The notes beneath the pieces were generated by a model that ran no database searches, had not been told where the DNA came from, and saw only the letters and a program-made list of their open reading frames with translations. A program made the translations under genes and the position numbers. Source: Ostreiculturibacter nitratireducens (GTDB lineage Bacteria; Pseudomonadota; Alphaproteobacteria; Rhodobacterales; Rhodobacteraceae). Taken from it: a DNA stretch of 64,000 nucleotides. The stretch lies in NCBI RefSeq assembly GCF_032670585.1, contig NZ_JAVQHL010000001.1:1445307-1509306 (forward strand), in the 5' to 3' direction. Numbering within the stretch: the first letter of the stretch is position 1; each line of letters begins with the position of its first letter. This document shows, piece after piece, positions 19,144 through 27,765 of this stretch.

Positions 19144-19171
19144 GCGGGCCGATCCACCGGGACCGGCCCGC
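19144..19171 (-). terminator. Attenuator-type hairpin between smoE and smoF
   Basis: GCGGGCCGATCC (19144-19155) pairs with GGGACCGGCCCGC (19159-19171) with one mismatch and a tiny loop. Read on the minus strand it follows the smoE stop by 12 nt and ends in a short U-run (GCTTTTCC). This looks like a partial terminator or 3'-stabilising stem that keeps the binding protein more abundant than the membrane components. Confidence 0.6.
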
Positions 19172-19183
19172 CCTGGGAGGAGG

Positions 19184-20506
19184 TTACTTGATGTAACCGG
19201 CCTTGGTCATTTCGCGGACCGCGAACTGCTGGCTGTTGGCCAAGGCCTCTTCGACCGTCATCTGGCCGGCGAGCGCCGCAGAAATCTGCTGGCCAACGTA
19301 GTTGCCGATGCCCTGGAACTCGGGGATCGCAACGAACTGGATACCGGTGTAGGGAACCGGATCACGGGTCGGATTCGCCGGATCCGCCGCAAAGATGGCT
19401 TCCTTGATGGTCGCAGAAAACGGCGCTGCTTCCAGGTAACGCGGATCATCGGCAATCGAAGCGCGCGTGCCGCTCGGCACGGCCACCCAGCCTTCGGTTT
19501 CGCCGACCATCTCGAAGTACTCTTTCGAGGTGCCCCACTTCAGGAAATCCTTGGCGACATCGATCTTCTGAGAGGTTGCCGGGATGGCCAGTGCCCAGGA
19601 CCAGAACCACCCGGTACCCTTGTCGGTCTCCTCTTTCGGCGCCTGGAAGAAGTCGGTCACGTCGGCAACGCTCGACGTGTTCGGGTTGCGCACGTCGTTG
19701 GCGGCCGAGGTCGCGTCGACCCAGGTTGCGCACTTGCCGTCCTTGAACAGGGCCCGGTTTTCGTTGTGACCGTTCGCGGTCGCACCCGGAGGCCCGTACT
19801 TGGTCATCAGATCGACGTAGTACGTGATCGCCGCGTTCCACTCGGGACTGTCGAGCTGCGGCTGCCATTCCATGTCGAACCAGCGGGCGCCGAACGCGTT
19901 GGCGAGCGGGCCGACGAACGCCATGTTCTCACCCCAGCCGGCCTTGCCGCGCTGGCAGGTGCCGTAGATGCCGTTGTCCGGGTCGTGGAGCTTGGCCACG
20001 TAGTCGTCGCGGAACGAGGTGTAGGTGATCTGCTCGGTCGGCGCCGTGAGACCGGCCTTCTCGAACAGGTCGGTGCGGTAGAAGGTGAACGACGTCTCCG
20101 AGTACAGCGGCACGGCGTACAGGTGGCCGTCGGCCGACAGGCCGTTGCGCACCAGCTGGAAGATGTCTTCGAGATCGTAGTCGGCGTCATCGCCGAAATC
20201 GTCAAGCGGCGCCAGCCAACCGTTGGCACCCCAGATCGGCGTTTCGTACGCGCCGATGAAGATGATGTCGAACGAACCGCCTTTGGTGGAGATATCCTGT
20301 GTGGTCCGCTGACGGAGGACGTTTTCCTCCAGCACAACCCAGTTGATCGTGTTGCCGGTAGCTTCTTCCCACTGCGGGGCAAGCTTCTGCATGACGATCA
20401 TGTCGGCGTTGTTAACAGTCGCGATGGTGATTTCTTCGGCGAAAGCACCGGTGCCGGTGACAAGCGCCATCGCTGATGCAGCAAATAAGGATTTTCTCAA
20501 GGTCAT
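19184..20506 (-). CDS. smoE: Polyol-binding periplasmic protein
   Basis: A 440-residue family 1 extracellular solute-binding protein, first gene of the polyol operon. A Sec signal peptide occupies about residues 1-23, with a hydrophobic core (LFAASAMALVTGTG) and cleavage near AFA-EE. The mature part carries the aromatic-rich YAVPLYSETSFTFYRTDL segment typical of sugar/polyol binders. It delivers sorbitol, mannitol or related hexitols to SmoFGK. A promoter and LacI-type palindrome lie directly upstream (20545-20595). Confidence 0.92.
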   Translation of the reverse strand: MTLRKSLFAASAMALVTGTGAFAEEITIATVNNADMIVMQKLAPQWEEATGNTINWVVLEENVLRQRTTQDISTKGGSFDIIFIGAYETPIWGANGWLAPLDDFGDDADYDLEDIFQLVRNGLSADGHLYAVPLYSETSFTFYRTDLFEKAGLTAPTEQITYTSFRDDYVAKLHDPDNGIYGTCQRGKAGWGENMAFVGPLANAFGARWFDMEWQPQLDSPEWNAAITYYVDLMTKYGPPGATANGHNENRALFKDGKCATWVDATSAANDVRNPNTSSVADVTDFFQAPKEETDKGTGWFWSWALAIPATSQKIDVAKDFLKWGTSKEYFEMVGETEGWVAVPSGTRASIADDPRYLEAAPFSATIKEAIFAADPANPTRDPVPYTGIQFVAIPEFQGIGNYVGQQISAALAGQMTVEEALANSQQFAVREMTKAGYIK

Positions 20507-20544
20507 CCGATTCCTCCCATGGTCTTAAGAATTAACCGACACGC

Positions 20545-20595
20545 AGCTAACGACAGGCTCGCCAATGCGTCAAGGAAAAAGTTTACGCGCGTAAA
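20545..20595 (-). promoter_or_regulatory. smoE promoter with LacI-type operator
   Basis: A perfect 14-bp palindrome, TTTACGCGCGTAAA, lies at 20582-20595. Reading toward smoE it is followed by TTGACG at 20573-20568 (a good -35) and, 17 nt later, TTAGCT at 20550-20545 (a weak -10). The central CG and the half-site TTTACGCGC fit a LacI-family operator. The same half-site recurs beside the lacI gene at 21.77 kb. Binding by the adjacent regulator is inferred. Confidence 0.65.
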
Positions 20596-20639
20596 TATAA
20601 GGTCTGAACCCCTGACCTAACCGCGCGACGGATTGCGCA

Positions 20640-21668
20640 TCATGCGGAGGCGCGCATCACCAGCTTGCCGTCGAACAGCGTCGTTTCGCGCTTCTCGGCT
20701 TTCCCGCCGGATTCGATCAGCCGGAACAGCGTTTCGACGCTGCGCTCGGCGATCGAGGCATAGTCCTGCGCCACCGTTGTCAGCGACGGCGAAGTGAAGC
20801 GCGAGAACGGGTGGTCATCGTGCCCGGCGATCCGGAGGGCAAAACCGGCACCGCGCCCCACGCGCAGGCCTTTTTCATAGGCTGCCGCGAGGAGGCCAAT
20901 GGCGAGGCGGTCGTTCGAGCACAGGATGGTATTGGTGGGCAATCTACCTTCGGAGATCACCCTGATCCCCTCGGAGTAGCCGACCTCTTCAAATCCCCAA
21001 CCCTCACCGTTGACGTGAATCACGTTGGGGGTAAGGCCAAGCGACTCCATCGCACCGATATAGGCGCGCCGGCGCTTGTTCGCGTTCGGGTTGACCGGGG
21101 GCATCTCGAAGAAGGTCGGCGGCTCGCCGGTCCGGGAAAGGTACTCGACGATGAGCCCGATACTTTGGAAATTGTTCGAACCCACGAAGGCCTCGCCAAC
21201 GTCGTCGAGGTTGCTGTCGAACAGGACGGTGGGCACGTCTTCGCAAAACTTTTCGATAATGCGCCGATCGGAGGCGCGCCCGAGCGGCGCGAGCAGAACG
21301 CCCGCGGGCTTGAGCGAGCGGAGGCTGTCGAGAATATCGTTTTCCCGGTGAGTATCGCCGTGAGAGCTGAAGAGCGCGGGCCAGAACCCGGCCTGGATGC
21401 AACGGCGCTCGATATTGCGGCCAATCTCGGCGAAGAACGGGTCGGCAAGATAGGGCACCACGATACCGACGTACTTTGTCAGACGCCGGTTCTGGTTCAT
21501 GGCGAAGATGTTTGGCCGGTAGTCGTATTCCTCCAGCGCCTCCTGGATCTTGAGGCGCGTGGATTCCCGGACGCTGCCGGGGTCATTGAAGAATTTCGAC
21601 AGCGTTGGGCGGGATACCCCGCTCACGGCCGCGAGTTCTTCCATGTTTCGGATCTTGGATTCGTCCAT
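20640..21668 (-). CDS. LacI-family transcriptional regulator of the polyol island
   Basis: A 342-residue LacI/GalR repressor. The N-terminal helix-turn-helix (about residues 8-30) includes LAAVSGVSRPTLSKFFN and the hinge-leading LEEYDYRPN. The periplasmic-binding-protein-like effector domain begins at YVGIVVPYLADPFF. It reads into smoE 133 nt downstream and is divergent from the kinase/epimerase pair, with operator-like palindromes on both sides. It probably represses both directions until a polyol or ketose inducer binds. The start at 21668 lacks a strong ribosome-binding site; an ATG eight codons later is less likely because it would trim the first helix. Confidence 0.92.
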   Translation of the reverse strand: MDESKIRNMEELAAVSGVSRPTLSKFFNDPGSVRESTRLKIQEALEEYDYRPNIFAMNQNRRLTKYVGIVVPYLADPFFAEIGRNIERRCIQAGFWPALFSSHGDTHRENDILDSLRSLKPAGVLLAPLGRASDRRIIEKFCEDVPTVLFDSNLDDVGEAFVGSNNFQSIGLIVEYLSRTGEPPTFFEMPPVNPNANKRRRAYIGAMESLGLTPNVIHVNGEGWGFEEVGYSEGIRVISEGRLPTNTILCSNDRLAIGLLAAAYEKGLRVGRGAGFALRIAGHDDHPFSRFTSPSLTTVAQDYASIAERSVETLFRLIESGGKAEKRETTLFDGKLVMRASA

Positions 21669-21760
21669 CTGGATATGCCTACACCTGTCGGGCAGCCCCC
21701 CTTTACACCGCCGTCGCCGAAGATTCCGCCGAAATCCGCAGTCCCCCTAGATTAAGGGGA

Positions 21761-21782
21761 AAACTTACTGCGCGTAAAGTTT
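21761..21782. promoter_or_regulatory. LacI-type operator in the divergent lacI/kinase region
   Basis: The 22 bp from 21761 form an imperfect palindrome (AAACTTACTGC / GCGTAAAGTTT). Six outer positions and the central GCGC match their complement. It contains GCGCGTAAA, the exact half-site of the smoE operator. It lies between the lacI start and the divergent kinase gene, suited to autoregulation and control of the kinase/epimerase pair. Confidence 0.6.
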
Positions 21783-21933
21783 CATGTTGACTTGAGGTAT
21801 TACCAATGGCACCGCTTGAACTGCGGTCGGGAAGCTGCACGGCCCGTTTTTCGCGAGGCTGGCCAAGCTCTTTTCTTGGCGTCGCGCCGCGACTGCGGCA
21901 GATCCTCAGGGCTGTAGCAGGACGGATTTGGGC

Positions 21934-22884
21934 ATGAAGAAGATCGTCGTCATCGGGGAAATTCTCGTCGAGATCATGGCCGACAGCATCGGGGAAGGGT
22001 TTCGTGAGCCCATGGCGCTTACCGGCCCGTTCCCTTCCGGCGCTCCGGCGATCTACATCGACCAGGTCGCCCGCACGGGCCAACCCTGCGCCATCCTGTC
22101 GACGGTGGGCGACGACGATTTCGGCCGTCTGAACCTGGATCGGCTCAGGGCGGATGGCGTCGATGTCTCCGCTGTGGGCATCGATCCTGATCGCCCGACG
22201 GGCAGCGCCTTTGTGCGCTACCGCGCTGACGGGTCACGCGATTTCATCTTCAACATCCGCCACAGCGCCTGCGGCGTACTGCCCGACAGCGCGGCCGCCA
22301 AGAAGGTGCTGGATGGCTCGGATCACCTCCACATCATGGGCTCCTCGCTATCGAGCCCGAAGCTTGTCGACCTGAACCTGCGGGCGGCCCGTGCCATCAA
22401 GGCGCGCGGCGGCACCCTGTCCTTCGACCCGAACCTCCGCAAGGAAATCCTCTCGGCGCCGGGGATGCGGGCGGCGATGAGCGAAATCCTCGGCCTGACC
22501 GATCTGTTCCTGCCCAGCGGGGGGGAACTGGTCCTGCTTACGGACGCCAAGGAAACCCGGGCCGCCGTCGCCGAGTTGCTGGATCATGGCGTCACGGCCG
22601 TCGTGCACAAACTCGGCGCTGTCGGGGTGCATTACCACGACGCCTCGGGCGATGTGTTCGTCCCCGCCTTTGCCGTCGAAGAGGTCGATCCCACCGGGGC
22701 GGGGGATTGCTTCGGCGGTGCATTCACCGCGCTATGGTTGCGCGGGACCGACACGCGCGAGGCGCTTACGCTCGCTGCGGCCGCAGGCGCGTTGGCCGTC
22801 ACCCGCCGCGGCCCGATGGAAGGCGCATCCACGCTCGACACGCTTCGAGCGTTCGTTGCCGGGAAGGCGAAGGAAACGACATGA
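21934..22884 (+). CDS. PfkB-family ketohexose kinase (tagatose kinase candidate)
   Basis: A 316-residue PfkB sugar kinase with VVIGEILVEIMA at the start and DPTGAGDCFGGAF near the C-terminus (catalytic D258). Its stop overlaps the start of the GatZ-family gene (ATGA), so the two act together. PF00294 kinases paired with PF08013 proteins in Agrobacterium phosphorylate D-tagatose to D-tagatose 6-phosphate; that reaction is the best inference here. ATG 21934 is chosen; an in-frame TTG at 21928 is closer to the AGGA at 21919 and cannot be excluded. Confidence 0.85.
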   Translation: MKKIVVIGEILVEIMADSIGEGFREPMALTGPFPSGAPAIYIDQVARTGQPCAILSTVGDDDFGRLNLDRLRADGVDVSAVGIDPDRPTGSAFVRYRADGSRDFIFNIRHSACGVLPDSAAAKKVLDGSDHLHIMGSSLSSPKLVDLNLRAARAIKARGGTLSFDPNLRKEILSAPGMRAAMSEILGLTDLFLPSGGELVLLTDAKETRAAVAELLDHGVTAVVHKLGAVGVHYHDASGDVFVPAFAVEEVDPTGAGDCFGGAFTALWLRGTDTREALTLAAAAGALAVTRRGPMEGASTLDTLRAFVAGKAKETT

Positions 22885-24128
22885 CCCATCCGCTCTTCGG
22901 GATTGCGGCCGCCTTCCACGAGGGCAAGCCTGCCGGAATTACTTCAGTGTGCTCGGCCCACCCGGTCGTCATCGAGGCCGCGCTGCGACTGGCGAAGGAA
23001 ACGGGGCGTCCGGCCCTGATCGAGGCGACCTGCAACCAGGTCAACCAGGAGGGCGGCTACACCGGAATGACCCCTGCCGATTTCCGCGTCTTCGTCGAGA
23101 AGATCGCGGACAAGGTGGGGCTCGCCAAGAGGCAGATCATTCTCGGTGGTGATCATCTCGGCCCCAATCCGTGGAAGGACCTTCCCGCCGACGAGGCGAT
23201 GGAAAAGGCCGAGGCAATGATCGCCGCCTTCGCTGCGGCGGGCTTCACGAAGCTCCATCTCGACACCTCCATGGGCTGCGCGGGCGAACCGGTGGCGCTG
23301 CCGGACGAGACGACCGCAACCCGCGCCGCGCGCCTGGCCGTCGCTGCGGAGGCCAACAGGGGAGCAGTCGATCCCGTCTACGTGATCGGAACCGAGGTCC
23401 CGGTTCCCGGCGGCGCGCTTGAGGAACTGGACGAACTTGCCGTGACGACTCCCGAGGCGGTCTCTCGCACCCATTCCGTCCATCGGGATGCCTTCGCCGC
23501 TGCGGGCGCGCAGGGCGCCTTCGCCCGTGTCGTCGCCATGGTCGTCCAGCCGGGCGTAGAGTTCGGACACGCGGATGTCGTCCACTTCGAACCCGAAAAG
23601 GCAAGGGATCTTTCGGCCAGTCTGGCCGGATTGCCCGGGATCGTCTTCGAAGCCCATTCGACCGACTATCAGACCGAGGCTGGTCTCACGGCGCTCGTGC
23701 GGAATGGATTTGCCGTACTCAAGGTCGGACCCTGGTTGACCTTCGCATTGCGGGAGGCGCTCTACGCGCTTGACGCCGTGGCCGATGTGCTTGAAGGGCA
23801 CCCGCCCCGAGGCGCGCTCATGGCCGCGATGGAAGAGGTGATGCGTGCAGCGCCGAACAACTGGAAGAAATACTACGAAGGCGACGAGACGGAACTCTGG
23901 CTGCAGCGCCATTTCAGCTACTCCGACCGCATCCGCTATTACTGGCCCTCTCCGAAAGCCGAAGAGGCCGTGGCCCGATTGCGTGCCCGCCTTGATGGCA
24001 AGGCCATTCCCGAACCAGTGCTAAGCCAGTACCTGCCCACCGTTTCCGCAGGCGGCGGGGCCGAAGAGATCATGGTAGCCGCCGTTCAAAACGTCCTGCG
24101 CATGTACGAGCGGGCCTGCGCCACTTAG
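22881..24128 (+). CDS. GatZ/KbaZ-family protein, probable tagatose-6-phosphate 4-epimerase
   Basis: A 415-residue PF08013 protein. Family marks are GITSVCSAHPVVIEAAL, EATCNQVNQEGGYTGM, ILGGDHLGPNPW and HLDTSMGC. The acid/histidine-rich motifs suggest a metal-dependent TIM barrel. These proteins were long called the non-catalytic subunit of tagatose-bisphosphate aldolase, but no GatY/KbaY catalytic partner is present. In Agrobacterium a member epimerises D-tagatose 6-phosphate to D-fructose 6-phosphate. Coupling to a PfkB kinase with a 4-nt overlap supports that role. Length is family-typical. Confidence 0.88.
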   Translation: MTHPLFGIAAAFHEGKPAGITSVCSAHPVVIEAALRLAKETGRPALIEATCNQVNQEGGYTGMTPADFRVFVEKIADKVGLAKRQIILGGDHLGPNPWKDLPADEAMEKAEAMIAAFAAAGFTKLHLDTSMGCAGEPVALPDETTATRAARLAVAAEANRGAVDPVYVIGTEVPVPGGALEELDELAVTTPEAVSRTHSVHRDAFAAAGAQGAFARVVAMVVQPGVEFGHADVVHFEPEKARDLSASLAGLPGIVFEAHSTDYQTEAGLTALVRNGFAVLKVGPWLTFALREALYALDAVADVLEGHPPRGALMAAMEEVMRAAPNNWKKYYEGDETELWLQRHFSYSDRIRYYWPSPKAEEAVARLRARLDGKAIPEPVLSQYLPTVSAGGGAEEIMVAAVQNVLRMYERACAT

Positions 24129-24194
24129 CGCAGTCCCCACAGCGTCGCGGGATCGTAGCGACCGAGGCTCCTTGCGGGGCTACGCAGGGGGTTG

Positions 24195-24690
24195 GCAGAC
24201 TGACGCGAGCCGATTCCATCGAGGACAGTGACGCTGTCCATTGATGAGCACAAAGACCGGGCCGTTCGACCAGCGAGACGGCCTCTCTTCTCGCATTTCC
24301 TGGTGACGGAACTCTCCGAAACCTCGCCTGCGTGATCCAGCGCCTGCCAGAGGCAGTGCATCTCGCCGTTGATCTTCTTGAACATCTCGTAGAGGTGCCA
24401 TTTCCGGCGCCTTGATCGCATACCCTCGATCCGATGTTTCCCCGCTCTTGGCAGCGGATATCGGCCCGAACCGATGCCCCCTGAAGCGGAGGTTCCGTGG
24501 CTGGCGTCGATCCCGCGCTTGTGGAGCAAGTCTTCGACGGTTCAAAGCGACAACGGGAAACGAGCGCAGAGCACTCCTGCCAGCCGGATATTCTCATGGC
24601 TGGTCTCGAAATAGCGAAGGAACTTGGCCTCGGCATTTCCAGAAGCCGTGCTGGCCCCGCCCCGCTCACGCCAAGTCGCCCTGACACCGC
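24195..24690 (-). mobile_element. Degenerate IS6-family element
   Basis: On the minus strand the middle of an IS6 transposase is readable (LLHKRGID, then RKWHLYEMFKKINGEMHCLWQALDHAGEV split by frame breaks). In the DDE region the usual first catalytic Asp (HLDE in other copies) is replaced by Tyr (HLYE). Frameshifts and a missing C-terminal half leave no functional transposase. A left-end relic lies near 24195, and the right end (CCCTGACACC) is near 24690. It bounds the nitrile hydratase cassette on its left. Confidence 0.75.
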
Positions 24691-24762
24691 CCTCTGATCT
24701 GCCGCCTTGGGGCTGGCGTTCTGCGGCGGAGCGGCCATACTGCCGATCAAGAGGCTGACGAC

Positions 24763-25374
24763 ATGCACGACGAACCGCACCACGAGAACGAACTGGACGA
24801 GATGACGGCGCGTGTGCGCGCGCTGGAGACGATCCTCGTGGAAAAGGGTATTGTCGATCCCGCCGCGGTCGACGCCATCATCGAGACCTACGAGCACAAG
24901 GTGGGCCCGCGGAACGGGGCCGCCGTCGTTGCCCGCGCCTGGACTGACCCGGACTTCGCGGACCACCTTCGACAGGACGCCACCGCCGCGATAGCTTCGA
25001 TGGGGTTCGTGGGCCGGCAAGGTGAACACATGGTTGCTGTGTTCAACACGCCCGAAGAGCACAACCTTGTCGTTTGCACGCTGTGTTCCTGTTACCCGTG
25101 GCCTGTGCTTGGTTTGCCGCCCACATGGTACAAGGCGCCCGCCTACCGGTCGCGAGCAGTGCGCGAGCCTCGTGCGGTTCTCGCGGAATTTGGCGTGACC
25201 TTGCCCGAGACGACCCGCATTCGCGTCTGGGATTCGACTGCCGAGATCCGCTACCTCGTCATCCCCGAGCGCCCGCCGGGCACGGATGGAATGGATGCCG
25301 AGGCTCTCGCAGATCTCGTCACCCGAGACAGCATGATTGGCTGCGGACTGCCGCGGCACCCGGAGACGTCATGA
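24763..25374 (+). CDS. nthA: Nitrile hydratase alpha subunit, cobalt type
   Basis: A 203-residue subunit of nitrile hydratase, which hydrates nitriles to amides. The metal-binding claw CTLCSC occupies residues 105-110; Thr at 106 is the signature of cobalt enzymes (iron types have Ser there). The ligands are the three cysteines, two of which are oxidised in the mature enzyme, plus backbone amides. AAGAGG lies about 8 nt before the ATG. Its stop overlaps the beta-subunit start as ATGA. No amidase or cobalt transporter follows in the cassette. Confidence 0.96.
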   Translation: MHDEPHHENELDEMTARVRALETILVEKGIVDPAAVDAIIETYEHKVGPRNGAAVVARAWTDPDFADHLRQDATAAIASMGFVGRQGEHMVAVFNTPEEHNLVVCTLCSCYPWPVLGLPPTWYKAPAYRSRAVREPRAVLAEFGVTLPETTRIRVWDSTAEIRYLVIPERPPGTDGMDAEALADLVTRDSMIGCGLPRHPETS

Positions 25375-26027
25375 ACGGCCCCCAGGATGTCGGCGGCCGG
25401 CATGGTTTCGGCCCGGTCACCCTGGAAGAGGAAGACGTCCGATTCCATGCGGAATGGGAAAAGAGGGTGTTGGGGATCACGCTCGCATCGGCAGCGCTCG
25501 GCTATTGGAACATCGATGCGTCCCGACATGCCCGCGAAAGCCTCGTGCCTGCGATCTACTACAATGCCAGCTACTACGAGATATGGCTCCGTGCCCTCGA
25601 GAACTTGCTGGAGCGCGCGGGCGAAATCACCAGGGACGAATTGGCAGAGGGGCATGCCCGGAGCCCGGGCCGTCGCGCCGATCGTTGTCTGACGGCAGCG
25701 TTCGTTCCGGAGGTTCTGGCCAGAGGCGGCCCCACCGAGCGTCCTGGATCGGATCCGATCTTTGCCGTGGGTGACCGCGTGCGCACCCGCAATCACCAGC
25801 CTGCAGGTCATACACGCCTGCCATCCTACGCCCGAGGCCACACTGGCGTCATCGAGGCGCTTCATGGCGTGCACGTCTACCCCGACAGCAACGCGCATTT
25901 CGCGGGCGAGAGTCCATGTCCTCTCTATTCCGTTCGGTTTGAGGCCAGGGAACTGTTCGGCGAAGATGCAGACCCGACGCTGTCCGTCAGCATCGATGCG
26001 TGGGAGCCCTACCTTGAACGCGCCTGA
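25371..26027 (+). CDS. nthB: Nitrile hydratase beta subunit
   Basis: A 218-residue beta subunit. The N-terminus MNGPQDVGGRHGFGPV is diagnostic, and the C-terminal SH3-like barrel carries GDRVRTRNHQPAGHTRLPSY and RGHTGVIE. It completes the active site with conserved arginines that contact the alpha-subunit sulfinate and sulfenate groups. ATG at 25371 overlaps the alpha stop, and the frame is open further upstream only as overlap. The order alpha-beta-accessory is the usual one for cobalt enzymes. Confidence 0.95.
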   Translation: MNGPQDVGGRHGFGPVTLEEEDVRFHAEWEKRVLGITLASAALGYWNIDASRHARESLVPAIYYNASYYEIWLRALENLLERAGEITRDELAEGHARSPGRRADRCLTAAFVPEVLARGGPTERPGSDPIFAVGDRVRTRNHQPAGHTRLPSYARGHTGVIEALHGVHVYPDSNAHFAGESPCPLYSVRFEARELFGEDADPTLSVSIDAWEPYLERA

Positions 26028-26313
26028 AGCCCCCTTTGTTGAGCCGTGGCAGGCTCAGCTCTTCGCCCTGACCGTCGCGCTCAATGAGGCGGGCCACTTC
26101 ACCTGGACGGAATGGACGGCCGTGTTTGGGCCGCGCGTTCAAGCGGTCGAGGCAAGTTCTTACTGGCAGATCTGGTGCGAGGCGCTTGTCGAGCTTCTGG
26201 AGCGTTGCGGGTTCGCGGATGCGGCGGAGGTCCAGGCGCTCACCGAGCGCTGGAAGGCCGCGGCACGCGCCACGCCGCATGGAAAGCCCATTGTGCTTTC
26301 CGCAGCACCGTGA
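26014..26313 (+). CDS. Nitrile hydratase accessory (activator) protein
   Basis: A 99-residue protein of the small nitrile hydratase accessory family. WQAQLFALTVALNEAGHFTW, WQIWCEALVELL and the C-terminal KAAARATPHGKPI are characteristic; it resembles the N-terminal half of the beta subunit. In cobalt enzymes such proteins help insert the metal and oxidise the claw cysteines, often by subunit swapping. TTG at 26014 is chosen because GGAG (26003-26006) lies 7 nt upstream; an in-frame ATG at 25996 is an alternative. It overlaps the end of nthB by 14 nt. Confidence 0.88.
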   Translation: MNAPEAPFVEPWQAQLFALTVALNEAGHFTWTEWTAVFGPRVQAVEASSYWQIWCEALVELLERCGFADAAEVQALTERWKAAARATPHGKPIVLSAAP

Positions 26314-26369
26314 ACGTGCAGTTCCTGCCCTTTTCCAGCTGATGCGAGACTGATGCGAAACCGTCGCGG

Positions 26370-26620
26370 CTTGCCCGACCCGCCGCCCCTCGAACGCACC
26401 GCTCGGCAAGTGCAGCTGCGCGGTTGATCTTGAGGGTCGCCCGGGGGAAGAGGTTGCGTTCCTAGTTGAAGCGGTTGTGGATCGAGGCGCAGACAGCGGC
26501 GTACTTCTGAAGGCTGCGCATCCGCCCGAAGCGGAGCATCGCTCGTTCCTGTCGTCGGAATGGCAGATGGGAGTTCCATGAGCGGTTGTTCGGCCACCGC
26601 CCGGCCTCATGGCGGGCATG
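26370..26620 (-). mobile_element. IS6-family remnant: transposase C-terminal third
   Basis: Minus-strand reading gives NNRSWNSHLPFRRQERAM followed by LRFGRMRSLQKYAAVCASI, then a stop and LKINRAAALAE. This matches the C-terminal third of the IS6 transposase at 53.7 kb, where NNRVENSHLPFRRRERA is seen. The catalytic glutamate is replaced (VEN to SWN). The N-terminal two thirds are absent. It closes the nitrile hydratase cassette on its right side. Confidence 0.72.
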
Positions 26621-26655
26621 GCCGAAAGCGATGTCCGACGCCGGTCGCTCCCCTC

Positions 26656-27765
26656 TCAGAGCGGTACAATCGATTGCGAGTCCGACAGCGCACGCACGCC
26701 CCGCTCGGACAGGACATAGTCGTTTTCGATGCGCACGCCGGCGCGCAATTCAGGGCCATAGAGACCTGGCTCCAGCGTGAACACGTCGCCGACCTGGAAG
26801 TGGTCATCCCAGCGCGGGTTGATGCGCGGGGTCTCGACCGGATTGAGGCCGATGCCATGTCCCAGGTGGCTCTTGAACCGCCAGCCGCGATAACCGTCAA
26901 GGAAACGACCGACCTCGTCGTAGACCGCCCGGCAAGACACGCCAGGGCAGATCATCGACAATGCAAGTTCATGCGCCTCGACGACACGCCGGGCCGCGTC
27001 GAGCTGGGCGGCGCTCCACTCCCCGCCGACCGGATAGGTTCGGCAAAGGTCCGAGTAGTAGCCATGAAGCATCACGCCGGTGTCGATCGGGATCAGATCA
27101 CCGGCTTTCAGCGGCTCGGTGCGTGGCGACCCGCCTGGCGAACCCCCGCGATAGTCGTTTCCCAGTTCGCCGATGGGCTGCCCCGCCGACGATACCGCCG
27201 CCGCCTGGTAAGCCGCAAAGAGGTCGATCTCGCGAGTGCCTTCGACCAGGAGCGGCTCAATTGCCGCATAGGCGGCTTCGCCAGCGGCAGCGGCGGCCTC
27301 GATCAAGGCGATCTCGTCAGGGTCTTTCGCGCGCTGGCGGGCGAAGAGCTGGCGCTGCATGTCGACTGGCTCGACCCGCCCCACCAGGGTCAGCGGCAGG
27401 TCTCCGTCGCTTCCCAGATTGCCGGAACTGGGAATGATATCCAGCAGCGCCTCGACGGCAAGATCGCGCAATCCGGGCCGGAGCGAGGACAGAAATGCCG
27501 CCTCGAACACCCGTTCCTCGTCAGCGAAGACCGTCCCTTCGGCGCCTGCCGGACGGCAGATCACCGACGGTCCGTCAGCAAGGATCAGGGCTGCAGCTGG
27601 AAATATCTCCCTTGCGCGGTAGTTGAACAACCGCGTCAGCTGGCCCCGGTCACGCACGAGAATCGCACCACATCCCGTCTCTCTCAGATCCGCGCGCAAC
27701 GCTTCCTGGCGCTTGCGGCAGAAATCCTCGTTCATCTCGTGCCGGACCGTTCTCTGGCGGTTCAT
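26656..27765 (-). CDS. M24-family metallopeptidase (Xaa-Pro dipeptidase-like)
   Basis: A 369-residue pita-bread-fold peptidase with an N-terminal creatinase-like domain (about 1-150) and a C-terminal catalytic domain. The five metal ligands are visible: two Asp in IDTGVMLHGYYSDL, His in GHGIGLNPVE, Glu in TLEPGLYG and Glu in VRIENDY. It would cleave N-terminal residues before proline, or act as a creatinase/ectoine-type hydrolase, which share this fold. ATG at 27763-27765 has a GAGGGGGC site; a second ATG ten codons on has none. It is divergent from the Mo-hydroxylase operon. Confidence 0.85.
   Translation of the reverse strand: MNRQRTVRHEMNEDFCRKRQEALRADLRETGCGAILVRDRGQLTRLFNYRAREIFPAAALILADGPSVICRPAGAEGTVFADEERVFEAAFLSSLRPGLRDLAVEALLDIIPSSGNLGSDGDLPLTLVGRVEPVDMQRQLFARQRAKDPDEIALIEAAAAAGEAAYAAIEPLLVEGTREIDLFAAYQAAAVSSAGQPIGELGNDYRGGSPGGSPRTEPLKAGDLIPIDTGVMLHGYYSDLCRTYPVGGEWSAAQLDAARRVVEAHELALSMICPGVSCRAVYDEVGRFLDGYRGWRFKSHLGHGIGLNPVETPRINPRWDDHFQVGDVFTLEPGLYGPELRAGVRIENDYVLSERGVRALSDSQSIVPL

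Noticed and set aside
22881..24128. Calling the GatZ-family protein a non-catalytic aldolase subunit
   Set aside because: No GatY/KbaY aldolase is present and the gene is coupled to a PfkB kinase, which fits the epimerase role better.
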